Assembly: GCA_910578385.1 (NCBI GenBank)
Contig: CAJTQV010000003.1
Coordinates: 195,051 to 259,050, forward strand
Direction of reading: 5' to 3'
DNA: 64,000 nucleotides
From: an uncultured Muribaculaceae bacterium
GTDB lineage: Bacteria; Bacteroidota; Bacteroidia; Bacteroidales; Muribaculaceae
The notes below the pieces were generated by a model. It saw only the letters and a list, made by a program, of their open reading frames with translations, had not been told where the DNA came from and made no database searches. Numbering within the stretch: the first letter of the stretch is position 1; every line of letters starts with the position of its first letter. Below, in pieces: positions 34,764 to 42,861 of the stretch. The position numbers were made by a program, and so were the translations under genes.

Positions 34764-36759
34764 GGTTGTTGTCGAAGGACGCACCCAGAGAGTTGTAAAA
34801 GATGGAGTGGAATATATTCCGGGCAATAAGGTAAAGAAATCTGCCATGGATGCATTCAGTCTGCTCTTCAACATGCAGATTCCACAGCTCAGTGTGTCAC
34901 CGATTGACAAGACCATCAAGACGGCTGCCGGTAACGGTACAAGCCTGTTCATAGATTATAAACCCACCTCATCTGAAGAACTTCAAGGACTGCGCCCCGA
35001 GGACATTCTACGTGTCGAAGTTCTTGATTATCCTCAGGATCCAAGATTTAATGGCGAACTGCATGTGGTCAATTTCATAATGCGGAAATATGAATGGGGC
35101 GGTTATACAAAACTCACTGCGTCCGGATCCGTGCTGAATACAGAAAGCGTCTCAGGTGCGGTGTATGAGAAGTTCAACTACAAGCAGTGGACGTTCGACG
35201 CATCGGCATCGGCATCGGGCGGATGGGACAAGAAATATAGCAATAATATTTGTGAGGTTTATCGCGATTTCTTGTACAACGGCACACGTTATGATGAAGT
35301 AAACCGGACTTCTTCTACCGATGACTATTATTCAAAGAGAAATAGACAGCAGGTATCGCTGAGGGCGGATTGGGCCAACAATACCTCCTTCATAAGACAC
35401 TCGGCTTCATTCTCACGCAGTGCGGCTCCTGAAGCACGCAGCAATATGGCGGTGCGGTTTTCTGATAATCTGTTTCCCTCGACAGAAGCCATCGATATTG
35501 ACCGTTCGCAATCAATCTCGTTTGCGCTGAATGGATATTACCAGTTTGTTTTGCCTAAAGGGAATACGTTAAATGTCGATTGGACATTCTCTCATTCCGG
35601 CAATAATCAGAACTCGGATTATAGACTCGGTGACCTTCCGTCAATTATAAACGGCAATAAGGAAAGGACTTATTATCCGGCTCTTACGATGTTTTATGCA
35701 AAAAATCTTGGTCATAATAACACCTTGCGTGCAATGGCGAGCAGTTACGCAACTTTCTACCGGACTGAATATTCCGGAACATTCAATGAAACCCAGAAAC
35801 TCACCTCGTCTGAATCAATGTTGTTTCTTGAATACATGCATTATTGGGGTTTCGGTTTAAGTCTGTATTCAAGAGTCGGAGCATCTTATGTGTTCAGCCG
35901 CCTCAATGGTGTTGATATAATGCATGAATGGAATCCGAGACTGGGTATTCAGCTCCAATATCAGATTAATTCCAAGAATATTGCGAGTGTGGATGCCTGG
36001 TGGGCTAACAGTTCACCTCAGGCATTTACCGCCAACAATGCTATTGTTCAGGATAATGAACTTCTATGGATACAGGGTAATCCGGACCTTAAGAACATAT
36101 ATGGCCCGATGTTGAATGCTTCATATTCTTTTATTCCTACCAATAATTTCAGTATGATGGCTTCTCTGGGATATACCAAATATAACAATATATTTGTATA
36201 TACTTATGATATTAAACCGGGGTATAATGGTGTGGTCAGAACTTTCAGTGATGACCACAAAGAGCATCAGCTTTCCGGACTGTTGAGTGCGTCGCTCAGA
36301 CTTTTTAACAATTCCTTGGCATTGACAGCATACGGTAAGGTAAATCGGGAAATATATACAGGTGTTCACCCGATGAATGAGACGATTTTATATGGCGTGG
36401 CGCAAGCATCTTATTTTGTGCGCAACTTTTCTTTCACTCTCTATTATGCGTCGCGCGAGAAACGCATTTTCAATACGCAAGGATATCTGAAAAGAAGGCC
36501 TCAGACATATGGCTTGAACGCCACTTACGCCTTAGGGGAGTTTAAGGCGAATCTTTCTTTTAATAACTGGTTTGGACCGGCATATGCCCATGCTCAATTT
36601 TCATCTGCACATTACAGTTCAGACCAGTCAATTCTGGCATCAGGTTTTGACCGTGGACTTAGCTTGACTCTGAGCTACACATTCTCCTATGGCAAGAAAG
36701 TGAACCGTAATGACGAGGTGACCAACAGTGCCACCAAGAAATCAGCCATCCTCGAATAA
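34654..36759 (+). CDS. TonB-receptor-like outer-membrane beta-barrel protein, copy 2
   Basis: A 701-residue paralog of the protein at 29001. The first about 45 residues (signal peptide and YELDEVVVEGRTQRVVKDG) are nearly identical; the plug core keeps LRPEDILRVEVLDYPQDPRF and HVVNFIM, while the barrel is clearly diverged but colinear, ending LSLTLSYTFSYGKKVN. The pattern points to duplication with divergence or later gene conversion of the 5' end. It lies 32 bp before the C39 exporter gene, likely one transcript, which ties the barrel to peptide export or uptake. Confidence 0.8.
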   Translation: MKKLYTFLAVVLTLSMFTVARAQEVPDTLGSSYELDEVVVEGRTQRVVKDGVEYIPGNKVKKSAMDAFSLLFNMQIPQLSVSPIDKTIKTAAGNGTSLFIDYKPTSSEELQGLRPEDILRVEVLDYPQDPRFNGELHVVNFIMRKYEWGGYTKLTASGSVLNTESVSGAVYEKFNYKQWTFDASASASGGWDKKYSNNICEVYRDFLYNGTRYDEVNRTSSTDDYYSKRNRQQVSLRADWANNTSFIRHSASFSRSAAPEARSNMAVRFSDNLFPSTEAIDIDRSQSISFALNGYYQFVLPKGNTLNVDWTFSHSGNNQNSDYRLGDLPSIINGNKERTYYPALTMFYAKNLGHNNTLRAMASSYATFYRTEYSGTFNETQKLTSSESMLFLEYMHYWGFGLSLYSRVGASYVFSRLNGVDIMHEWNPRLGIQLQYQINSKNIASVDAWWANSSPQAFTANNAIVQDNELLWIQGNPDLKNIYGPMLNASYSFIPTNNFSMMASLGYTKYNNIFVYTYDIKPGYNGVVRTFSDDHKEHQLSGLLSASLRLFNNSLALTAYGKVNREIYTGVHPMNETILYGVAQASYFVRNFSFTLYYASREKRIFNTQGYLKRRPQTYGLNATYALGEFKANLSFNNWFGPAYAHAQFSSAHYSSDQSILASGFDRGLSLTLSYTFSYGKKVNRNDEVTNSATKKSAILE

Positions 36760-36791
36760 GGGGTGCTATATTTGTTGATCGATAATAATGT

Positions 36792-39035
36792 ATGTTCGGC
36801 AGGTTCGGGGTTGTCTTTCAGAAGGATTCGATGCAGTGCGGGGTGGCTTGCCTCGCGATGGTCTGCCGGCATTTCGGGGGGCGGTACAGTCTCGGGTTTC
36901 TTGAGACTGTCTGCTCGCCCACGACCGAGGGAGTGTCGCTGAAGGGCATCGCCGACGGTGCGCGTGAGCTCGGCTTCGGGACTGCCGCCGGATTGGTTAC
37001 TGCTGACCAGCTCCGTGAGGCCCCGCTGCCATGTGTGCTCCATTGGGACCAGAACCATTTCACGGTGCTGTATAAAGTGACGCGCCGCAGGTGGCATGTG
37101 GCTGACCCTGCAAAAGGACGCATAGCATACACGCAGCAGGAATTTGAGAAGCATTGGGCCTCGACCATTTCCGAAGGTGAAAAGAAAGGAATCGCGCTTC
37201 TCTTCGAGCCGGGCAAAGACTTTGAGTCCGTCAAAAGAAGTGACGGCATAGGTGAGAAGCGTTCGTTCCGCTTCCTGTTCCGGCATATGGGGCAGTACCG
37301 TAAGTATTTCGCGCAGATTATACTCGGTTTGCTGCTGGCCTGTCTGTTGCAGCTTGCCGTGCCGTTCATGACGCAGGAGATTGTCGATACCGGTATCCGG
37401 CACAGTGACCTCGGTTTTATCCGCCTCATTCTGTTGGGTCAGCTGATGATTGTAATGGGGCGGGCCGTGACCGACTTCATACGTCGTCGGCTGTTGCTCC
37501 ATATCTCGATGCGCGTTAACATCACGCTGCTTTCCGACTTCTTCATCAAACTGCTGCGGCTCCCCATGCGATTCTTCGACACGAAGCTGTCGGGCGACCT
37601 GCTGCAGCGCATGTCCGACCACTCGCGTGTGCAGTCGTTCCTGACCGACCAGATGCTCGGCATCATGTTTACGGTCATCTCCTTTATGGTCTACGGCGTG
37701 GTGCTGTTATGTTACGATGCGATGATTTTCGCGATATTCGCCGTCGGTAGTTTGATCTATGGCGCATGGACACTGTCGTTTCTCAGCCGACGCCGCGCTC
37801 TCGATAACGAGACCTTCAAGGTGCAGGCTCAGTCTTCAAACCGCACCTGGCAGTTCATCACAACTATGCCGGAGATTAAGTTACAAGGGTGCGGTGGCCG
37901 TCGCCGTGCCGAGTGGGAGGAGACGCAGGCTGAACTGTTCGATGTGCAGATGAAGTCGCTCAAGCTGAGGCAGACGCAGGAGGCCGGCAGCATCTTCATC
38001 CGCGAGACTGTCAATATACTTATAACCGTGGTGGCTGCGGCTGCGGTCATACGCGGGAACATCTCGCTCGGATCGATGCTGGCCGTGCAATACGTGGCCG
38101 GACAGTTGGGCAGTCCGGTGGAGCAGATCATGGCCTTCATCTATTCTATACAGGATGTGAAGATTTCACTCGAACGTATCAATGAGATTCATGAACGTCC
38201 CGACGAGCAGGAGGATTACGGTTCCCAAACATCACCGGATTCTCAATCCATACGTCTTGATGACAGGCGGAATCCATCGGATGGTTCTGAAGCGGACTGT
38301 GCAATCCGCTTCGATAACGTATCTTTCCGTTATGACCGCCATGCTCTCCGCAATACTGTAGACGGAATCGAACTGGAGATTCCACGGGGAAAAGTCACGG
38401 CTATCGTCGGTGCCTCGGGGAGCGGGAAGACAACTCTTGTCAAGCTGATGCTCGGATTCTACGAGCCTTGCGCGGGTGAGATAAGGATAGGGGAGAAGTC
38501 CCTGCGTGAAATATCTCTTGAGGGCTGGCGTGCCCGTTGCGGCGCGGTAATGCAGGAGGGTGCCATTTTTTCGGAATCGATAGCGCGCAACATCGCCGTC
38601 GGAGATGGAGAGGTCGATGTCGAGAGACTGGAACTCGCCGCCCGCACGGCATGTATCCATGACTTTATAATGGGACTGCCGTTGAAATACAACACCGTTA
38701 TCGGCCCGGACGGTGTAGGTCTGAGTCAGGGGCAGAAGCAGCGTATGCTCATAGCCCGTGCAGTCTACAAGAACCCGGAGGTAATCTTTCTCGACGAGGC
38801 CACAAACTCGCTCGACGCGAGGAATGAGCGGGAGATTGTAGCCAACTTGGCAGAATTCTACAAGGGGCGGACGGTTGTGATTGTCGCCCATCGTCTTTCG
38901 ACCGTGCGAGATGCCGACAATATTATAGTTCTCGATGCGGGCAGAATAGTTGAGACCGGCACCCATGCTGAGCTGACGGCGAGCCGTGGAATGTATTATA
39001 ATCTTGTAAGGAATCAGCTGGAGTTAGGCAGTTGA
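36792..39035 (+). CDS. Peptidase-containing ABC transporter (C39 PCAT)
   Basis: A 747-residue inner-membrane exporter that cuts double-glycine leaders and pumps out the core peptide. The N-terminal C39 peptidase has QKDSMQCGVACL (catalytic Cys16), HWDQNHFTVLY (His89) and ADPAKG (Asp105). Six membrane helices span about 160-430. The ATPase domain carries Walker A GASGSGKTTL, signature LSQGQKQRM, Walker B VIFLDEATNSLD and the H-loop VAHRLS. A polar, Ser/Asp-rich linker of about 30 residues precedes the ATPase. The gene is intact and all catalytic residues are present, so it could process a GG peptide such as the remnant at 34415 or one encoded elsewhere. Confidence 0.93.
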   Translation: MFGRFGVVFQKDSMQCGVACLAMVCRHFGGRYSLGFLETVCSPTTEGVSLKGIADGARELGFGTAAGLVTADQLREAPLPCVLHWDQNHFTVLYKVTRRRWHVADPAKGRIAYTQQEFEKHWASTISEGEKKGIALLFEPGKDFESVKRSDGIGEKRSFRFLFRHMGQYRKYFAQIILGLLLACLLQLAVPFMTQEIVDTGIRHSDLGFIRLILLGQLMIVMGRAVTDFIRRRLLLHISMRVNITLLSDFFIKLLRLPMRFFDTKLSGDLLQRMSDHSRVQSFLTDQMLGIMFTVISFMVYGVVLLCYDAMIFAIFAVGSLIYGAWTLSFLSRRRALDNETFKVQAQSSNRTWQFITTMPEIKLQGCGGRRRAEWEETQAELFDVQMKSLKLRQTQEAGSIFIRETVNILITVVAAAAVIRGNISLGSMLAVQYVAGQLGSPVEQIMAFIYSIQDVKISLERINEIHERPDEQEDYGSQTSPDSQSIRLDDRRNPSDGSEADCAIRFDNVSFRYDRHALRNTVDGIELEIPRGKVTAIVGASGSGKTTLVKLMLGFYEPCAGEIRIGEKSLREISLEGWRARCGAVMQEGAIFSESIARNIAVGDGEVDVERLELAARTACIHDFIMGLPLKYNTVIGPDGVGLSQGQKQRMLIARAVYKNPEVIFLDEATNSLDARNEREIVANLAEFYKGRTVVIVAHRLSTVRDADNIIVLDAGRIVETGTHAELTASRGMYYNLVRNQLELGS

Positions 39036-39095
39036 GCTTCGGGAAATTTAAATAGCAGATTGATTTAAATATTGGACGGATTCGAGTAGTGGATT

Positions 39096-39320
39096 ATGGA
39101 AAAGGATAAAGAAAAACATACTGATCAGCAGGGTGCGATAGAACTCCGCACGGAGCGCACCCGCACGTTTATAGAGGAGAAACCGGGCTGGTGGCTGAGG
39201 TGGGGGACAACTGTCACCGCGTTGCTCTTTCTTCTTCTTGTCCTGATGATAGCCCGTTTGCCTTATCCTCATGCTGACGGTGTGTCCGTGTGGCGGCATC
39301 TGATTGAGAAAATCGGTTAG
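39096..39320 (+). CDS. Small single-TM protein resembling a HlyD N-terminal stub
   Basis: A 74-residue protein: about 35 polar residues (IELRTERTRTFIEEKPGWWLRWG), one hydrophobic helix (about 37-56), then PYPHADG and a short tail. The opening IELR...RW-G plus helix plus YP is how HlyD-type membrane-fusion partners of Bacteroidota PCAT exporters begin, but those are 400 residues or more; no continuation is found in any frame after the TAG. Either a truncated HlyD or a separate small exporter subunit. It lies 60 bp after the PCAT gene. Confidence 0.5.
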   Translation: MEKDKEKHTDQQGAIELRTERTRTFIEEKPGWWLRWGTTVTALLFLLLVLMIARLPYPHADGVSVWRHLIEKIG

Positions 39321-39429
39321 GCATGACATACGGAATGTGCTGAAACGGGCCTTGAAAGCACATTGTCAGCTTGCGGAGGGCGCGGAAAACATGTTTTGCA
39401 ACAGTTTTAATGATTTTAACCCAATATTA

Positions 39430-39461
39430 TTTGGCTGTGACAGCAAAATGTAATAATTTTG
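39430..39461 (+). promoter_or_regulatory. Orphan consensus promoter
   Basis: TTTG (39430-39433), 20-bp spacer, TAATTTTG (39454-39461): an exact Bacteroidota promoter with no gene on the + strand downstream. It would start transcription near 39468. Confidence 0.65.
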
Positions 39462-39467
39462 CAGTGA

Positions 39468-39549
39468 CCAAAACAATCTTTTTTTACCTTAAGATTTTTT
39501 ACCTGTAGAAACTTATAAAAGGCACGACCGTGACGGCCGTGCCTTTTAT
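39468..39549 (+). ncRNA. Putative small RNA of about 80 nt
   Basis: Bounded by the orphan promoter and a strong hairpin with arms ATAAAAGGCACG (39515-39526) and CGTGCCTTTTAT (39538-39549). The interior is U/A-rich (two runs of T6-T7) without an ORF. The terminator may also serve the convergent gene at 39635. With the REP-like unit at 39604, this is what I see in the 314-bp gap. Confidence 0.4.
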
Positions 39550-39603
39550 GATGTTCGTATGTCCTATACATATTCAATGGGACACATGTCGGTTGCATGG
39601 TAA

Positions 39604-39626
39604 ACATCGCTAAGCGATGTCCCTAC
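39604..39626 (-). repeat. REP-like unit (GTAGGG head plus palindrome)
   Basis: On the minus strand GTAGGG is followed by the 17-bp palindrome ACATCGCT-T-AGCGATGT. It has the same layout (GTAGGG then a palindrome) as the pair at 62016 and 62169, though the palindrome sequence differs. Confidence 0.5.
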
Positions 39627-39634
39627 ATATTCCG

Positions 39635-39868
39635 TTACATATTACGTTCACGTTTTACGAGGAATATCCGCAGCAGCACGATGATGAATATCTCGGAGAG
39701 GAAAACGATAATCAGGCGTGCAATCTCGCCGTTGGCTATCAGCGACGGTGCGAACCATGCCGTCATGCCGAACAGATAGACCAACAGCAGAGCCGGCATC
39801 CATACCGATTTACGTATTTTTCTCGGGTTGCGCGGATTGTTGAGGCGGTTGTTGGGTTGTGGGGTCAT
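39635..39868 (-). CDS. Small two-helix membrane protein
   Basis: A 77-residue protein of unknown function with a basic N-terminus (RNPRKIRKS) and two hydrophobic helices (about 25-43 and 48-68), ending in KRERNM. The ATG at 39868 is preferred over an upstream in-frame one at 39964, since the first about 30 residues there lie within the exonuclease gene and are unlike a protein domain. Even so it overlaps the exonuclease 3' end by 59 nt, implying coupled translation. Confidence 0.65.
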   Translation of the reverse strand: MTPQPNNRLNNPRNPRKIRKSVWMPALLLVYLFGMTAWFAPSLIANGEIARLIIVFLSEIFIIVLLRIFLVKRERNM

Positions 39869-40541
39869 CGAATTCTCTGTAATATTTTGACTGTTTGAAA
39901 TCAAATCCTTTCTCGCGGAGGTGATGGTAGATGTGCAGACATGCCAGGGCATCGAGGGCGGCATACTCCTGCTGGTGGCTTGTCAGTACGGGAGCCTCCC
40001 AGTTTGACAGGCGCTGTCCTTTCGATATACGCTGGTCGAAAAGTATGCCGTATATGCGCGACAGACTGTTGTCGGCTATGTTGAAGTCCTTGACATAGCT
40101 CTGCAGGTCTATGAAACCGCGCGGCTCCAATTTGAATTTCTTGCGCAGGTTCAGGAAGTCGTCATGTATCGAGACTCCGATCTTTAGGATATTCTCATCT
40201 TCGAGTATGCCCGAAACGCAGGGAGGAAAGCCGATATGGTTGAGCCGGAAAAGAAAAGTATCGGTCAGAGTGGAGAGCTGGAGCAGCGACACCGAATGAT
40301 GTTCACCCCGGCGGAACGAAGGACGCGTCTCTGTATCGAAGCCGATCACGCCGGCTTCGGCAAGGACATGGGTGGCCTCGACTGCAGCTTCGGCTGTGTC
40401 GATTACAGTGATTTTCCCCTGATAGATGGCTGCCGGAAGTTCGGCGAGTTCAGCCTTGGTGATAGACGTTTTCCATATCTTACCGCAGCCGCATTCGTTG
40501 GCGCCACAATCGTTGTTGAGTGTGTCTATGTTTTTGTTCAT
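39810..40541 (-). CDS. 3'-5' exonuclease (DEDD, RNase D/WRN-like)
   Basis: A 243-residue exonuclease domain protein. Motif I is IGFDTETRPS (D and E metal ligands), motif II IGVSIHDDFLNL, and motif III near EYAALDALACLHIY (Y...D), which together define the DEDDy family. Short N-terminal extension with CGANECGCG cysteines. Acts on RNA or DNA 3' ends in the cytoplasm; substrate not known. Coupled to the small membrane protein downstream. It sits 130 bp downstream of bioD on the same strand. Confidence 0.88.
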   Translation of the reverse strand: MNKNIDTLNNDCGANECGCGKIWKTSITKAELAELPAAIYQGKITVIDTAEAAVEATHVLAEAGVIGFDTETRPSFRRGEHHSVSLLQLSTLTDTFLFRLNHIGFPPCVSGILEDENILKIGVSIHDDFLNLRKKFKLEPRGFIDLQSYVKDFNIADNSLSRIYGILFDQRISKGQRLSNWEAPVLTSHQQEYAALDALACLHIYHHLREKGFDFKQSKYYREFDDPTTQQPPQQSAQPEKNT

Positions 40542-40671
40542 ATAAGAGTCTTTTTTACAAGACTGACTCCTGGTCTTTGTCTATTGAGGTTGACAACAGG
40601 TTTGCTCCACATGGCAATTCATCCCCCACCTGTCCCGCTCCGTAATGGCATACCTGTCGTGTGGCGGGAGG

Positions 40672-41328
40672 TCAGAGTCTTATGGCACCCATTTCAAGAA
40701 AGCGGGTGTCTTTGAAGTGCGTTTCGAGCCAACGCCTAATATAATTACGTGTATCCTCGGCAATTATTTTATCTTTGTCGAAATATGAATTGTAAATGAC
40801 GGCATAAAGTTCTATTCCGGCATGGCTTATGGCATCGAGTGCCAGCAGCGTGTGGCTTATCGAACCGAGCGCTCCGTTGGTCACAAGCACCACGGGGAGC
40901 TTGCGCTCGCGTATGTAGTCTATCGTGAGGTAATCACCCTTCAACGGCACCATCAGCCCGCCGGCTCCCTCTATGAGCACCGTGCCGTACTGACGTGCGA
41001 GTTCATCGGCGGCTTCATCTATCAGCTTGAAATCGATTTCCCGTTTGTCTATGCGGGCGGCAAGTTCCGGGCTGCACGGATATGAGAATATCTCAGGCGC
41101 GGTGATATGAAGCAGGTCAACCGGCTGCGGCTCTATGCCCATGATGCGGCGGTGTACCTGTATATCCTCGCTGAAGTCCTCGTTGCCGGTCTGCACAAAT
41201 TTCATGGTCATTGCATTGCCCCCCTCCGAATTTATGAGGTTGGCCAGCCATCCGGTGGCATAGCTCTTGCCGGCATCTGTGTCTATGCCTGTCACAAACA
41301 GTTTCTTTATTTCTTTCAGTTCCATCAT
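40672..41328 (-). CDS. bioD: Dethiobiotin synthetase
   Basis: ATP-dependent carboxylase forming the ureido ring of dethiobiotin. 218 residues: Walker A-like VTGIDTDAGKSYATG, KFVQTG, EGAGGLMVPL, and VTNGALGSISHTLLA. The remaining biotin genes of the window are 17 kb away (bioA-F-GC); bioB was not seen. The upstream 91 bp is a pure heptamer array and beyond it is the glyA terminator, so a conventional promoter must fit in the roughly 20 bp before the ATG or inside the array. Either of two adjacent ATGs may be the start. Confidence 0.93.
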   Translation of the reverse strand: MMELKEIKKLFVTGIDTDAGKSYATGWLANLINSEGGNAMTMKFVQTGNEDFSEDIQVHRRIMGIEPQPVDLLHITAPEIFSYPCSPELAARIDKREIDFKLIDEAADELARQYGTVLIEGAGGLMVPLKGDYLTIDYIRERKLPVVLVTNGALGSISHTLLALDAISHAGIELYAVIYNSYFDKDKIIAEDTRNYIRRWLETHFKDTRFLEMGAIRL

Positions 41329-41349
41329 CTCTGCATAACTAAATACCCC

Positions 41350-41440
41350 CTAAAATCTAAACCCTAAACCCTAAACCCTAAAACCTAAAACCTAAAACCT
41401 AAAACCTAAAGCCTAACCCCTAAAACCTAAAATCTGAAAT
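41350..41440. repeat. 13-unit heptamer array upstream of bioD
   Basis: Thirteen uninterrupted 7-bp units: CTAAAAT, three CTAAACC, four CTAAAAC, CTAAAGC, CTAACCC, CTAAAAC, CTAAAAT, CTGAAAT. The array begins 22 bp from the bioD ATG and ends exactly at the first base of the glyA terminator stem. The longest of the five arrays in the window and similar in sequence to plant-type telomere repeats, though that is presumably coincidence. Confidence 0.95.
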
Positions 41441-41479
41441 AAAAGATTGACCCGGCGCAGGGCGTCGGGTCAATCTTTT
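41441..41479 (-). terminator. glyA terminator
   Basis: Arms AAAAGATTGACCCG and CGGGTCAATCTTTT (14 bp) lie 4 bp beyond the glyA stop and give a U run on the minus strand. Confidence 0.88.
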
Positions 41480-41482
41480 GGT

Positions 41483-42763
41483 TTACCATGCGAACATCGG
41501 GTAGTCGTTCATCATCTCGTTGACCTCCTGCCTTACTGCGGTGATGGTCGCCTCGTCGTCGGCGTTGCTCAGCACGCGGTCAATCAGGTCGGCGATTTTC
41601 TCCATCAGCTCCTCTTTGGCGCCTCGGGTTGTGATGGCTGCTGTTCCGAAGCGGAGACCGCTGGTCAGGAACGGGCTGCGGCTGTCGTAGGGCACCATGT
41701 TCTTGTTGGCGGTGATGTCGGCCTCTACAAGCACACGCTCCGCTTTCTTACCGCTCATGTCGGGGAACTTCGGACGAAGGTCCACGAGCATACAGTGGTT
41801 GTCTGTACCGTCGGAGATAATCTTGTATCCGCGCTTGATGAGAGCCTCGGCGAGTGCTGTGGCGTTCTTTTTCACCTGTACGGCATACTCTTTCCACTCG
41901 GGCTGGAGAGCCTCGCCGAATGCCACTGCCTTGGCAGCGATGACATGTTCGAGCGGACCACCCTGCACACCGGGGAATACAGCAGAGTCGAGCAGTGCCG
42001 ACATCTTCTTGATCTCACCCTTGGGAGTTGTCTTGCCCCACGGGTTGTCGAAGTCCTTGCCCATGAGGATAAGACCGCCACGGGGACCGCGGAGTGTCTT
42101 GTGGGTTGTGGTTGTAACAACGTGTGCATGCTTCACGGGGTTCTCAAGCAGACCGGCTGCGATGAGACCGGCGGGGTGTGCCATGTCTACCATGAAGATT
42201 GCACCGATTTCGTCGGCGAGCTTGCGGATGCGTGCATAGTCCCACTCGCGGCTGTATGCGCTCGCGCCGGCAATGATGAGCTTCGGACGCTCTGCGCGTG
42301 CCTTCTCTTCCATCTCCTCATAGTTCACCCGGCCTGTCTCTTTGTCTACAGTGTAGCTGATCGGCTGGAACATGAGACCGGAGAAGTTCACCGGGCTACC
42401 GTGGCTGAGGTGACCGCCGTGGCTGAGGTCCATACCCATGAACTTGTCGCCGGGCTGGAGGCAGGCCATGAACACTGCCATGTTTGCCTGGGCGCCGCTG
42501 TGGGGCTGCACGTTGGCCCACTCTGCTCCGAAGAGTTTCTTGGCACGCTCGATGGCGAGGTTCTCAGCCTCGTCAACAACCTGGCAACCGCCGTAGTAAC
42601 GCTTTGCCGGGTATCCCTCGGCATATTTGTTTGTGAGGCAAGAGCCCATGGCGCGCATCACCTCGTCACTCACGAAGTTCTCGCTGGCGATAAGTTCGAT
42701 GCCGCGACGCTGGCGCAGATGCTCACGGTCAATGATGTCAAAGATTTCGTTGTCTCTTTTCAT
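41483..42763 (-). CDS. glyA: Serine hydroxymethyltransferase
   Basis: PLP enzyme converting serine and tetrahydrofolate to glycine and methylene-THF. 426 residues from the ATG at 42763 (MKRDNEIFDII); the frame extends 20 codons upstream but those are not conserved. Motifs: ELIASENFVS, NKYAEGYPAKRYYGG, QPHSGAQAN, DMAHPAGLIAAG and the PLP-lysine loop TTTTHKTLRGPRGG. It lies 98 bp downstream of nqrF with an intervening hairpin; no clear own promoter was found. Confidence 0.97.
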   Translation of the reverse strand: MKRDNEIFDIIDREHLRQRRGIELIASENFVSDEVMRAMGSCLTNKYAEGYPAKRYYGGCQVVDEAENLAIERAKKLFGAEWANVQPHSGAQANMAVFMACLQPGDKFMGMDLSHGGHLSHGSPVNFSGLMFQPISYTVDKETGRVNYEEMEEKARAERPKLIIAGASAYSREWDYARIRKLADEIGAIFMVDMAHPAGLIAAGLLENPVKHAHVVTTTTHKTLRGPRGGLILMGKDFDNPWGKTTPKGEIKKMSALLDSAVFPGVQGGPLEHVIAAKAVAFGEALQPEWKEYAVQVKKNATALAEALIKRGYKIISDGTDNHCMLVDLRPKFPDMSGKKAERVLVEADITANKNMVPYDSRSPFLTSGLRFGTAAITTRGAKEELMEKIADLIDRVLSNADDEATITAVRQEVNEMMNDYPMFAW

Positions 42764-42814
42764 GATATATTGGTTTTGATTTAAGTAGTTGTCTGTGTTT
42801 TGTTTTATGTGTGG

Positions 42815-42850
42815 CGGTGACAAGCCGCCCGTACAGGCGGTTTGTCACCG
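42815..42850 (-). terminator. Hairpin after nqrF
   Basis: CGGTGACAAGCCGCC and GGCGGTTTGTCACCG pair over 15 bp with one G-T. It lies 12 bp beyond the nqrF stop. The following minus-strand bases are not U-rich, so some read-through into glyA is possible. Confidence 0.6.
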
Positions 42851-42861
42851 TGTCATTCCGG

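Noticed and set aside
39597..39898. Open frames on the + strand opposite the small membrane protein
   Set aside because: Shadows of the minus-strand frame and of the REP-like palindrome; no hydrophobic or domain pattern.
41350..41440. CRISPR array
   Set aside because: Units are contiguous 7-mers without spacers, and no cas genes are present.
41447..42784. 445-codon open frame on the + strand opposite glyA
   Set aside because: It is the antisense shadow of a highly conserved gene in GC-rich DNA; the His/Cys/Val-rich translation has no domain and no start signals.
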